DNA from: a virus
DNA: 64,000 nucleotides
Virus record (IMG/VR): IMGVR_UViG_3300043137_000362
Coordinates: 1 to 64,000 of that record
Reading direction: 5' to 3' (one strand)
The position numbers were made by a program, and so were the translations under genes. The notes beneath the pieces are model-generated. The model did not search any database. It was not told where the DNA came from and worked only from the letters and a program-made list of their open reading frames with translations. This document shows, piece by piece, positions 16,030-24,643 of this stretch. Position 1 is the stretch's first letter; every line of letters begins with the position of its first letter.

Positions 16030-19000
16030 TTAGTAAAATATTCCTAATAATTGGTTCAATGAAGCAAAACTACCAGTTAATTTAAAAGTTTTACCATTAT
16101 ACACAAATACAATACCTTCAATTGGAACAATCTTATCAACTCCACCTACTGCAGATAATCTTCTCAACTCTAATTTTAATTTTTCAATCTTTTTAGGGTC
16201 ACCTGATTTCTTAACATCACTAATAGTTTGGTCTAATCTCTTTTTCATATCTCTAACAGCCTTGTCTGGATTAACAGTCAATACTGATGATGTAAATGAA
16301 AGAACTTCTGCACCCACTCCTAAGAAAATATCTTCAAATTTCATTAAATTTTCTTTAGTGATTTTTCCTTGGTCTTCTTTATCAATTTTAGTAGCCCAAT
16401 CTAACACTTTAGTATCTGTTATATTTTTAGCATCTATTCTAAATCCTTTATCACCAAACGCCCATCTCTTCACTAATCCCATTTTAGTATTATTATCTAA
16501 CTTTAATGGTGATTTTTTATCTACAAAGTTTTCCCACCATGCTTGATGATATTCAGCAACACCTGCAGTATCTCCCAACCCAAATTCTTTTTGTAATTTA
16601 GAGATTTTCGAATTGTATTCACCTTTTTTAGATGAAAGATTTTGTGATTTTGGTAATGATAGAACCGGTGGTCCTTGTAAAGTATAATTAGCCTGAACGT
16701 TTTGTTCTACTTGCTTAATCATACCACCCAAAATCTTACCAGATTGTTGGTCTTCTCCAATCGCGTTACCTTCCATATCATATTCCATTGTTCCGTGGAA
16801 TACTAAAAGAGGTTGACCATATGGAATTACATTGACTGAGGTTGGGTATATTACCTCAATGTTCATAAAACATGCACCATTCTTAAAAATCTTATCTCTT
16901 TGTTTTTCAGAAAGTGCTTTTATAGCCTTACTAAGGTCTTGCATTGCAAAGTTGTAAGCTTTCTCTAATTCTCCCCTACCAGTAAATTTATCCGCAACAC
17001 CTTTTATATCTAATGCACCTGCACCTCTATTTTTTAAGTGTCCTTTATTACGAGCAGCAACTAATCTTCCACCTACCCAACTAATTGCAAGTGCTTGCCC
17101 ATCAGTTTTCTCTCTAGCAAGTTCTAATTCACCATCTAATGCACGGTTTACAATATCTTTAAGTTGTCCAAAGGTTAAATTAATATCAGTATCAAATGGA
17201 TGATTCATATGACCATATGCACCACCTTCATTTATAAATGATTCTTTTACTGGTTCGTATCCTCTGTTTTTCTTATCTTTTTTATTCGTTTGGTGACCTA
17301 CTTTATTATCTGCATCATCAAAATCAATAGTATCTAACTCTGCAGGGTATCCCATATCAGGTGTATAACTTGAACTTTTGTGATGTTTGATAAAATTTCT
17401 ATCAATTCTCGAATCTGCTTTATGGTTTTTTGAATTTATATTTTCAAATGCAGATGGTGATTTTATTTTTCGCCATCCACCTGCAAATCGAAATATTCTT
17501 GCTGGTATTTCTAATATACCATTTGATGGTAATTTACTCAAATACTTTTTATCAATATTAATTACCTTAGTAATAAACGCATTCTTTTTATTATCTGCAC
17601 CAACTAATTCTACTTCAATTGGAACTACTACTCCACCTATTTTAAGATTACCAGCAAATAATTGTCCTTTTGTAAATCCTTCTGCTAATTTATCTTTTGA
17701 ACTTTGGATTGGGTCTTTAAATCCATATTTTAAAATACGATTATATTTTGATGTCTTATCATGATCATGATTATGGATAGGTAATACTTGATCGGTTGAT
17801 TTTTTCTTTTCATATTCAGATGGATTATCACTATATGTTGTCCAACCTTCTAAATTATCTAAATAGTAATCTTGAGTATCATAATCACTCCAATCATCAT
17901 TCCATGAATTACCAGTTGTTGCGTTTCCATCGTTTTGGAACGAACCCCCCATTGCACTGATTTCAGATATAGTATCTTCAGTTTCAATAGTAGCAAGTTT
18001 AGTATAATACTTAGGGTCTTCATATAAATGATCCATTGCAATTTCTTCAGCAATTTTTCTATCTGAAGTGTGTTCCATTTCTACTTTAATACCAATCTGT
18101 AATTGATTTGATAATTCATCAATATCACAATTATGATAATTTGCTATATCATATAAATTCATACCAGTAGATTTGCCACCAGGAATTTTATCTTCAATTG
18201 TTAAAGTTTGATTTGTTGATTTGAAATCACCCTTTCTCATTACCGTTTTAGCAATGATATGGTTGGATTGTTTAACAAATGGAATATTTATATCGTTTCT
18301 TTTATCTTTAACAACAATCTGATGGAACTTTTCTAAGAATTCTTTAAATTCCTTTTTATGACGTGCTAATCTTTTGAAAAACCCAGTCAATTCTGCATCC
18401 GAAATTTCTTTTCCATTTCTAGCATCATTAACTCTATCAAAGAAATGATTTGTAAATTCAATATCTTCGGGTGATAATTGTTTCTCTGCGTATTTTTCAA
18501 CCTGATTTAATTGTGACTTACTCATTTCATTTTGTTGGATTTCCAACTCTTCATCAATCATTTCCTTAACAACTTTACTGAAATCACTTAGATATTTTTC
18601 ACTAACTGATTGTTCTTCTTTCTCACCTTCACTTTCGTAAGTCATAATTGATTTTTGAAGAATATCACTTGGTATTTTCATTTCTTGCATATTTTTAGCA
18701 ATCAATTCACCAAATTTCTGTAAATACATTTCTTCGTTTTCTTCATCTACACCTGCAAATATCGCAGCCTTGCCTATTCCCTTCAAAATAGTTTCACCAA
18801 CTACGTGGGGAATTAATTCAATTGCAACGTGTTTTCCAAATGCAAGTGCTCCATGTGATGCTCCACCTGTCACTGCTCCAAATAGAGCAGTTGTGGCTAC
18901 TTTTATAGCAATTGCTTTTAAAGCCTTTTTATCTTCATCGGTTAATTTTTCTCCTTTGAAGAATTTTGTTGCACCAACTCCTGCCTCTTTAAATTCTTTA

Positions 19001-20730
19001 ATTTCGTGTTGTGCAATCTTTTTAATTGCTTGAATTGCTCCTTTAGTTTTATCGGCAATCATTTCACCAATAGTTCTACGAACTTCGGAATTTGGTCTTT
19101 GTTGATTTTTAGTAAAGAATTCTTTTTCTTTTTCAGCCCAACCACTAATTTTTCTTTTTAAATTTGTAATGCTGTATTTACTTACATCAGTTTTTTTAGA
19201 ATCAGAATTTTCGTATTGGAAATCACCATCGTAATTAATAATTTTTACGGGTAATTTTTTACCACTTGCAGTAAATGACATTAAACGAGTATTTCCTGCT
19301 AATAAATGTAATTGGCCTGAGTTGTCTTTTAATACAATTGGAGATGGAACTGCATTTCCTTTTGCAATACCTTTCTCTAATCTATCCCAATCTTTACCAT
19401 ATTTAATAGCACGTTCTTTACCCAATTTTAACATTGCATCCTTACCACCATTTTTACTTGCAGATAGAATATCACCCATATCAGAGTTATTCATATTTTG
19501 CATTTCTTCAGATGATAAATAAACCGGTTTTGCATCTTTAATTTGTTGAATCATATCAGATTCATCGGTAAATGCATTTGGTGCAACTTTTTTAGTCACT
19601 TCATTATCAAAATATTCACTAGTTTCACCTTGAAGTTCTTCATCGGTGTATTTTCTAATGTTTTTTACTTTTGATCTAGGGTCATCTAATATTTCCCACC
19701 CATCCTTACCATCAGTCCAATCTTTATTAGTTGGTTCGGTAGTTGTTGGTTGTTTAACATTTGGATCATGAGCGAACATCTTTGCCCCTTTAACTGCAGT
19801 TCCCTGCGGAGTATCTTGTTTAGGTTCGTTTGTTTGAGTTTGTGATTGAATATACTTACCACTATCATCTTTGGTAAACGTAGGGGATTTATCATCATCT
19901 TCCTTACCTTTTAATTTGTATCTACCATACCCAATATGAGTATATTTAGCATCTTCATTCTCATCTTCAAAAAATATCTGTGTTCCTTCTTTAATCATTC
20001 TAAATGTCACTACTTTTTTACCATTAATAGTTGGCATACCATGTTCATCAGTTCCAATGGTTTTAACAACAACTTTTTTGTTCTTAAATTTACCCATCAA
20101 AAGAGTATCACCTACTTCAACCGGTAAGGTTATTGCTTCTGTTAATTTATCTGAAATTAATTTAAATATTTGTTTATTGAATTTTGGATATGCAGTATCG
20201 GTAAAGAAGTTTTGTTTTTGATCTTCTGAGCCATTACTTAATCCGATTCTCACATCAGTTCCACTAATTGAACTTAATGCAGGTGAAACATACACATATC
20301 CTTTGGTTTTATATCCTTCAGTTGGATGTCCATCCCATTTAGCAAAATACTTACCACCCAATCTACTACTATCCTTTTCACCAACTACCGTTACAAATGC
20401 AGTTGTTTCCTCATCGAAATTTTTAAGTATTTCCGTTGGAGCATATGGATTTTTAACTTCAACTATTTTGTTTGATGGAATGCCAAACATAGTTGTCATT
20501 ATTTGTTTTTTTTCTCTAAAATTAAAGGGTGATTTTGGCTTTTCGGTTTTATTAGATGTTCCGATATATACACTATCTTTTCCAAACTTTTTTACAAGAT
20601 TTGAATACGTTGCGTAATGGCCTTTATGAAATGGTTGAAATCTACCCACATAAACGACAACTGTCTTTTTTATGGGAGTAGATTCCTCTAATAATATTTG
20701 TTCTGCTAAAAATGTAGATAATGTGCTCAT
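16030..20730 (-). CDS. Giant head-packaged multi-enzyme: NMNAT-like domain plus ligase-like nucleotidyltransferase
   Basis: This 1566-residue protein begins MSTLSTFLAE followed by QILLEE; L8-A9-E10 fits the prohead protease cut rule. Residues 22-200 are a cytidylyltransferase/NMN-adenylyltransferase-like domain with GRFQPFHKGH (29-38) and SISGTDVR (154-161). Residues 460-485 resemble a ParB-type fold (PIVLKDNSGQLHLLAGNTRL). Residues 610-660 are Gly/Ala-rich and hydrophobic, possibly membrane-interacting. FINE followed by GGAYGHM at 1165-1175 is another possible cut site, just before a C-terminal nucleotidyltransferase of the ligase superfamily: motif I KTDG (Lys1208), FMNIE (Glu1292), EGIVF (Glu1538) and KLTGSF (Lys1550). 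GAGG precedes the ATG. Delivery into the host with the DNA is inferred. Substrates are unknown. Confidence 0.85.
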   Translation of the reverse strand: MSTLSTFLAEQILLEESTPIKKTVVVYVGRFQPFHKGHYATYSNLVKKFGKDSVYIGTSNKTEKPKSPFNFREKKQIMTTMFGIPSNKIVEVKNPYAPTEILKNFDEETTAFVTVVGEKDSSRLGGKYFAKWDGHPTEGYKTKGYVYVSPALSSISGTDVRIGLSNGSEDQKQNFFTDTAYPKFNKQIFKLISDKLTEAITLPVEVGDTLLMGKFKNKKVVVKTIGTDEHGMPTINGKKVVTFRMIKEGTQIFFEDENEDAKYTHIGYGRYKLKGKEDDDKSPTFTKDDSGKYIQSQTQTNEPKQDTPQGTAVKGAKMFAHDPNVKQPTTTEPTNKDWTDGKDGWEILDDPRSKVKNIRKYTDEELQGETSEYFDNEVTKKVAPNAFTDESDMIQQIKDAKPVYLSSEEMQNMNNSDMGDILSASKNGGKDAMLKLGKERAIKYGKDWDRLEKGIAKGNAVPSPIVLKDNSGQLHLLAGNTRLMSFTASGKKLPVKIINYDGDFQYENSDSKKTDVSKYSITNLKRKISGWAEKEKEFFTKNQQRPNSEVRRTIGEMIADKTKGAIQAIKKIAQHEIKEFKEAGVGATKFFKGEKLTDEDKKALKAIAIKVATTALFGAVTGGASHGALAFGKHVAIELIPHVVGETILKGIGKAAIFAGVDEENEEMYLQKFGELIAKNMQEMKIPSDILQKSIMTYESEGEKEEQSVSEKYLSDFSKVVKEMIDEELEIQQNEMSKSQLNQVEKYAEKQLSPEDIEFTNHFFDRVNDARNGKEISDAELTGFFKRLARHKKEFKEFLEKFHQIVVKDKRNDINIPFVKQSNHIIAKTVMRKGDFKSTNQTLTIEDKIPGGKSTGMNLYDIANYHNCDIDELSNQLQIGIKVEMEHTSDRKIAEEIAMDHLYEDPKYYTKLATIETEDTISEISAMGGSFQNDGNATTGNSWNDDWSDYDTQDYYLDNLEGWTTYSDNPSEYEKKKSTDQVLPIHNHDHDKTSKYNRILKYGFKDPIQSSKDKLAEGFTKGQLFAGNLKIGGVVVPIEVELVGADNKKNAFITKVINIDKKYLSKLPSNGILEIPARIFRFAGGWRKIKSPSAFENINSKNHKADSRIDRNFIKHHKSSSYTPDMGYPAELDTIDFDDADNKVGHQTNKKDKKNRGYEPVKESFINEGGAYGHMNHPFDTDINLTFGQLKDIVNRALDGELELAREKTDGQALAISWVGGRLVAARNKGHLKNRGAGALDIKGVADKFTGRGELEKAYNFAMQDLSKAIKALSEKQRDKIFKNGACFMNIEVIYPTSVNVIPYGQPLLVFHGTMEYDMEGNAIGEDQQSGKILGGMIKQVEQNVQANYTLQGPPVLSLPKSQNLSSKKGEYNSKISKLQKEFGLGDTAGVAEYHQAWWENFVDKKSPLKLDNNTKMGLVKRWAFGDKGFRIDAKNITDTKVLDWATKIDKEDQGKITKENLMKFEDIFLGVGAEVLSFTSSVLTVNPDKAVRDMKKRLDQTISDVKKSGDPKKIEKLKLELRRLSAVGGVDKIVPIEGIVFVYNGKTFKLTGSFASLNQLLGIFY

Positions 20731-20753
20731 ATTTTAATATACCTCGTCGAGTA

Positions 20754-20763
20754 TATAAATATG
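20754..20763 (-). promoter_or_regulatory. Late-promoter candidate upstream of the 1566-residue gene
   Basis: Coding-strand CATATTTATA, one mismatch from the motif, 23 bases before the ATG, with CGAGG in between. It is the only clear candidate promoter between the glycan island and the head module. Confidence 0.45.
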
Positions 20764-20776
20764 ATAAAGATTAGAA

Positions 20777-20908
20777 TTAGTGATTTTTATAGACAAACGG
20801 GTCACGTTTTCTAAGTTCTTCCAATTTCTTTTTATATAATTCTTTTCTTTGTTTTTCGACTTTCTTATTCTTAAAATAAGTAAAAATTTTCTGTATTAGG
20901 TTCATCAT
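20777..20908 (-). CDS. Small basic protein (43 residues) at the end of the glycan island
   Basis: This short frame begins MMNLIQKIFTYFKNKK and ends RDPFVYKNH. It starts 38 bases inside the end of the preceding gene, in a different frame, which suggests translational coupling. The protein is an amphipathic, Lys-rich helix with a Pro-Phe-Tyr tail. It fills the otherwise empty gap before the 1566-residue gene. I do not recognise a family and no Shine-Dalgarno sequence is visible, so it may be chance. Confidence 0.45.
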   Translation of the reverse strand: MMNLIQKIFTYFKNKKVEKQRKELYKKKLEELRKRDPFVYKNH

Positions 20909-22334
20909 TAAATAAATTATAAAGGTTATTAATATATGTTGTATTTACTTCCGTTTCTTTAATTGTTATTAAAGTATTTCGATTATGTTCTAATATTGGT
21001 AATAATTTGGTATTTAATTCATCCCATTCTTCATTTGTTTTTTCAATTAATGATTTTATGGTTTTATATACCGATTCCATTCTATCAGAATTATCTTCAA
21101 TTTCATCATAACTCTCATCCCAAAAATCTGAAAATGTTTTAAATCCTTTTGATTTTAAATATTTTAATATTCCCGGTTTACCAACTATGACAAATGGATG
21201 TAAATGTGCAAATCCTTTAAACGATTTTTCTGAAATATAATTTCCATATTCATAAAATATAGTTTCGGTTATTACACTAAAATAAGTATTTAAATAATTT
21301 GTTTTATTCTCAAATCCGAATCCCCATACTCCATTTATATCTTCGTAATCAATGGTTTTTTTATTAATTTTGTTTAATTTAAAAAATCCATTTATCATAT
21401 TACTTTTTACTTTATCATTTTTTAGATAAGGTTCTCCGTTATGACCAGTGTCATGTGCCAAATCCAATCCTAAATTTTTTATTACTGATAATGATAAATC
21501 AATTGAATAATCTACATTATCTATTAAATTATCATTATGTAATAAACTTAAAAGTATTACTCTATGTGATGCAACTCTTCTATTGAAAATTAATGCTTTC
21601 TTATTTCGATTTGTTGCATTTTTAAATTCATCAGAACTCATTAATGAATTTACATTCGAATTGCCATTAAATTCAATTACATCGCGGTTTTGAATTATAT
21701 CTCTTGTTTCACCACTTTTTGGTAAAATGGGCCAGCAATAATATGCAGTATAAAATTGTTCCGTAGTAGGATTATCTTTTAAATACATATCATACAAATC
21801 ACGTGTGTTCATTGATGATGTTATTACTAAAACCTTTTTTGGTGGAATGTTTAATTCAATACATTTTGAATGAAGAGTTTCAAATAATTCAGGTTTTATA
21901 TCCCCTTCACTACTATAATCAAAAATTAAATAGTAATTTGAAGCTTTACGAATATATTCTTTTGATTGTTCTGAAATAAAATCGAAACAATGTGTATTTT
22001 GATGGTAATTTAGGTTATTGCCCAAACAAGTATCAATACTTCCAAATGGATGTATTGTATATACTACTAAACCAGATTCACCATTTTCATATACTTTTGA
22101 ATCAGATGGATTAAATGCTAATTCTGATATATGTCGATTATCAATATTATGAGTTGAAATATTTAAATTACATTCGTAAACAGATAATTGTTCATAGTTT
22201 TTGTTAAATGCAGCAATAGTTTCATGAGTAACTATGAAATTATAATCCCACATATCATTGGTGTATTTATAATTCCATCCATTTGGAACGAATCCATGTG
22301 GTCCCTGAACGTCAAATACCTTTTTAATTCTCAT
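20871..22334 (-). CDS. Putative glycosyltransferase of a phage paralogue family (WDESYDE family), copy A
   Basis: I start this protein (487 residues) at the ATG that overlaps the stop of the upstream gene by 11 bases; an earlier in-frame TTG is less likely. It has two conserved blocks: a central NRRVASHRVILLSLL and a C-terminal region reading ISEKSFKGFAHLHPFVIVG, then LKSKGFKTFSDFWDESYDE. Three other proteins in this window share them. The S-E-K block followed by a hydrophobic strand and Gly resembles the donor-binding end of GT-B fold sugar transferases such as fucosyltransferases, but I cannot assign a donor. It is the last large gene of the glycan island. Confidence 0.65.
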   Translation of the reverse strand: MRIKKVFDVQGPHGFVPNGWNYKYTNDMWDYNFIVTHETIAAFNKNYEQLSVYECNLNISTHNIDNRHISELAFNPSDSKVYENGESGLVVYTIHPFGSIDTCLGNNLNYHQNTHCFDFISEQSKEYIRKASNYYLIFDYSSEGDIKPELFETLHSKCIELNIPPKKVLVITSSMNTRDLYDMYLKDNPTTEQFYTAYYCWPILPKSGETRDIIQNRDVIEFNGNSNVNSLMSSDEFKNATNRNKKALIFNRRVASHRVILLSLLHNDNLIDNVDYSIDLSLSVIKNLGLDLAHDTGHNGEPYLKNDKVKSNMINGFFKLNKINKKTIDYEDINGVWGFGFENKTNYLNTYFSVITETIFYEYGNYISEKSFKGFAHLHPFVIVGKPGILKYLKSKGFKTFSDFWDESYDEIEDNSDRMESVYKTIKSLIEKTNEEWDELNTKLLPILEHNRNTLITIKETEVNTTYINNLYNLFNDEPNTENFYLF

Positions 22335-22872
22335 AATACATTTCTGGATATTCAACTAATATAATTGGTCCGTTTGAATTTAATGCTTGTTTATATGCAG
22401 GTAATATCTTATCTGCAGAATCTAATTTAATAACCGGAATATGTTGTAGCATCGATGCGAACTGGTCTGAATAATCTGCTTTATGTTGATGTCCTGGATC
22501 AAGTGGTTTATCTGCACCCTTTCCAACTCTAATAATTACATTTGGACAATATTCACCATCAGACATTACTTCCAATTTATCTAAATGGTTTATCAGTTGA
22601 TTGGATGCACAAATAAGAAAATCCCAACGAGGATAAAATGATACAACTCTATGACCTGCCATAGCTAATCCAACACTCATTCCCATTTGAGTTTCTTCCA
22701 TTACAGGAGTTTCAATCATTCGTTCTTTTGGTAATCCTTCGATTGTTTTACTCATCGGATTTCCATAATACACAATTTGTTGACCAATAAAAATAGTAGA
22801 TGGGTCTTCCATCGTTAATTTCATTGCTTCAGTTAATGCATCTAAGTAAGGTGTGGATTGTGCTGCACTCAT
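22324..22872 (-). CDS. Thiamine-diphosphate enzyme, beta (pyrimidine-binding) subunit, minimal
   Basis: This 182-residue protein matches the pyrimidine-binding domain of E1-type 2-oxoacid dehydrogenase beta subunits and transketolases: YLDALTEAMKLTMEDPSTIF, then ETPVMEETQMGMSVGLAMAG with the coenzyme-activating glutamate (Glu59 or Glu60), and VSFYPRWDFLICASNQLINH. It lacks the usual C-terminal transketolase domain, so it is about half the normal length. Its partner would be the alpha-type subunit at 26726-27364. The start overlaps the preceding stop by four bases. A step that makes or extends a sugar building block is inferred from the location in the island. Confidence 0.82.
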   Translation of the reverse strand: MSAAQSTPYLDALTEAMKLTMEDPSTIFIGQQIVYYGNPMSKTIEGLPKERMIETPVMEETQMGMSVGLAMAGHRVVSFYPRWDFLICASNQLINHLDKLEVMSDGEYCPNVIIRVGKGADKPLDPGHQHKADYSDQFASMLQHIPVIKLDSADKILPAYKQALNSNGPIILVEYPEMYYEN

Positions 22873-23636
22873 TTTATAGTTTTTTTTATAAATTCATTTA
22901 AATTATTTGCTACGTATTCATTTCCAAAATAACCCAAATGATTATCAGTATAAATATCGTTTAATTCGTGTGTTATTGTTAAATTTTTATTGATGAATGA
23001 AATATTAATTGGTTCAATACTCCCATCTATCCAATAAAAATTATAATCTAATTTTAAATTATTTTTTAGTAAGAATGTATAAAATTCAAATCCGTTTAGC
23101 AACACATATTGAATATTATTTAATTTTAAATATGATAATAATCCAAGTATATTATTCATGGTTTTTTTAATCTCAAAATCTACATTGATAAATTTTGAAA
23201 AGTAATCTCTTAAATCGTTTTTTATTAATAACGATTCAGACTTATCATACCCATTTGCAACATCTGTATTATCATCTGAATTTTTTAATACTCCCCATGT
23301 GATGTTAAACATTTTATCAAAATCATTTGAATAAAACTCATCTCGCCACATGGGAGGTATTTCTAATAAAAATAAAGTTGTTTTAGATTCTAATTGATGG
23401 TTATGTATATAATCAAAGGTTTTTCTAATCATTCTATTTGCAGAACCACCGGGAATTGAATCATTTACTATTGATACATCATTCTTTTTTGATATTAAAT
23501 TAGGATATGCAAAATCAATATGTTTATCTATTTTAATATTATGAATATCATTATATAAATTTTGAACTTCATCCCAATTTAACCCGCCTGCACAACTGAA
23601 ACTTGAACCACCTGAATATATTTTATTATAACTCAT
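22869..23636 (-). CDS. SGNH-hydrolase-like protein
   Basis: This 255-residue protein has weak hallmarks of the SGNH/GDSL esterase fold: an N-terminal strand then GGSSFSCAGGL, a block with PGGSANRMIRKTF, a strand-turn with FLLEIPPMWRDEF, and a C-terminal DNHLGYFGNEYVANNL that resembles the Asp-x-x-His block. If correct, it could add or remove acyl groups on a sugar. The first block lacks the usual G-D-S. It sits between the TPP beta subunit and an epimerase with almost no gap, so it is co-expressed with them. Confidence 0.5.
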   Translation of the reverse strand: MSYNKIYSGGSSFSCAGGLNWDEVQNLYNDIHNIKIDKHIDFAYPNLISKKNDVSIVNDSIPGGSANRMIRKTFDYIHNHQLESKTTLFLLEIPPMWRDEFYSNDFDKMFNITWGVLKNSDDNTDVANGYDKSESLLIKNDLRDYFSKFINVDFEIKKTMNNILGLLSYLKLNNIQYVLLNGFEFYTFLLKNNLKLDYNFYWIDGSIEPINISFINKNLTITHELNDIYTDNHLGYFGNEYVANNLNEFIKKTIK

Positions 23637-23647
23637 TCAATTTTTAT

Positions 23648-24640
23648 TTATGGACGAGAATCTGGGTTGTATAAATGTTTGTTTGCTTTATACCACTCAA
23701 TCGTTTCTTTTAACGCCTGTGTTAAATCTCTTTTTGGTTTCCAACCTAATTGATTAATCTTCTTAGAAGAAAGTAATCTGATTGGAATCATTGGTGCTTT
23801 GTTATTCACATATTCGATTGGATTTGTGTTTCCATCTAATTCTTTAATAGTATTTAAAGTTTCATTGACAGTAAATCCTTCGCCATAACACACATTGTAA
23901 ATATCGTATGTATCACAATTTTCTGCTACGAAAATAAAACCATCTGCCATATCTTCAACGTGAAGTAAATCTCTAACTTCAGTTCCATCACCCCACACCG
24001 GAATCGGATTTAATCCATCTGCTACTTTACGAATATTTGCAGGTGTAACGTGACATTTTTCAAAATCAAATTTATCATTTGGTCCGAATGCATTTGAAGG
24101 TCTAACAATCAAACATTGCATTGGGTCGTGAATCTGATTAGAAAAGAAATCACATAACATCTCACCATATCTCTTCATACCACCAACTGCTTTATAGACA
24201 GGTAATAATGGGGTTGCATGAACGTTTACATCTTCACTACAAAATTCAGTTCCCATATCTGGGTATGTTGTATTTGATGATATAAATAAGAATTTACGAA
24301 CTTTGTTTTTCCAACTTTGCTCCATTAAATTAGTATTCATCTCTACGTTTGGAGTAACGTGTAATAGTGGGTTGAATTTAGTATCCAATGCGTTTGATGT
24401 ATTTGCTGCACAATGAAATACTACATCAATATCTTCCGAAACCTCTGCACAAAATTTAGCATCTTGCAAGTTTCCTTTAAATAATGGAATGGTTTCACAT
24501 CCTTCAAAATCGTTTCTCAATCCTCTACTATGAGAAGTAGCACGTAAATTAGTATAACCTTTTTGATGTAATAATCTTAAAAGGTGTGAACCAATAAATC
24601 CACTTGCACCCGTGACTAAAATTCTATCTGTTTTTTTCAT
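23648..24640 (-). CDS. NAD-dependent sugar epimerase/dehydratase (extended SDR)
   Basis: This 330-residue protein is an extended short-chain dehydrogenase acting on nucleotide sugars. The Rossmann motif GASGFIG is at 11-17, CAAN near 97, the serine block ISSNTTYPDMG near 145, and the catalytic region YKAVGGMKRYGE. The Tyr-to-Lys spacing there is longer than the canonical Y-x3-K. VRPSNAFGPND and VWGDGTEVRDLLHVEDMADG are typical of GDP-fucose-synthase and UDP-sugar epimerase relatives. The exact substrate cannot be read from sequence. It lies four bases after a second epimerase of similar type. Confidence 0.88.
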   Translation of the reverse strand: MKKTDRILVTGASGFIGSHLLRLLHQKGYTNLRATSHSRGLRNDFEGCETIPLFKGNLQDAKFCAEVSEDIDVVFHCAANTSNALDTKFNPLLHVTPNVEMNTNLMEQSWKNKVRKFLFISSNTTYPDMGTEFCSEDVNVHATPLLPVYKAVGGMKRYGEMLCDFFSNQIHDPMQCLIVRPSNAFGPNDKFDFEKCHVTPANIRKVADGLNPIPVWGDGTEVRDLLHVEDMADGFIFVAENCDTYDIYNVCYGEGFTVNETLNTIKELDGNTNPIEYVNNKAPMIPIRLLSSKKINQLGWKPKRDLTQALKETIEWYKANKHLYNPDSRP

Positions 24641-24643
24641 AAC

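Noticed and set aside
17387-17764. Plus-strand open frame of 125 codons within the 1566-residue gene
   Set aside because: It is a shadow of the minus-strand coding frame; composition is low complexity and no start signal is seen.
20303-20617. Plus-strand open frame of 104 codons opposite the NMNAT-like domain
   Set aside because: The minus-strand domain motifs are clear, so this is a shadow frame.
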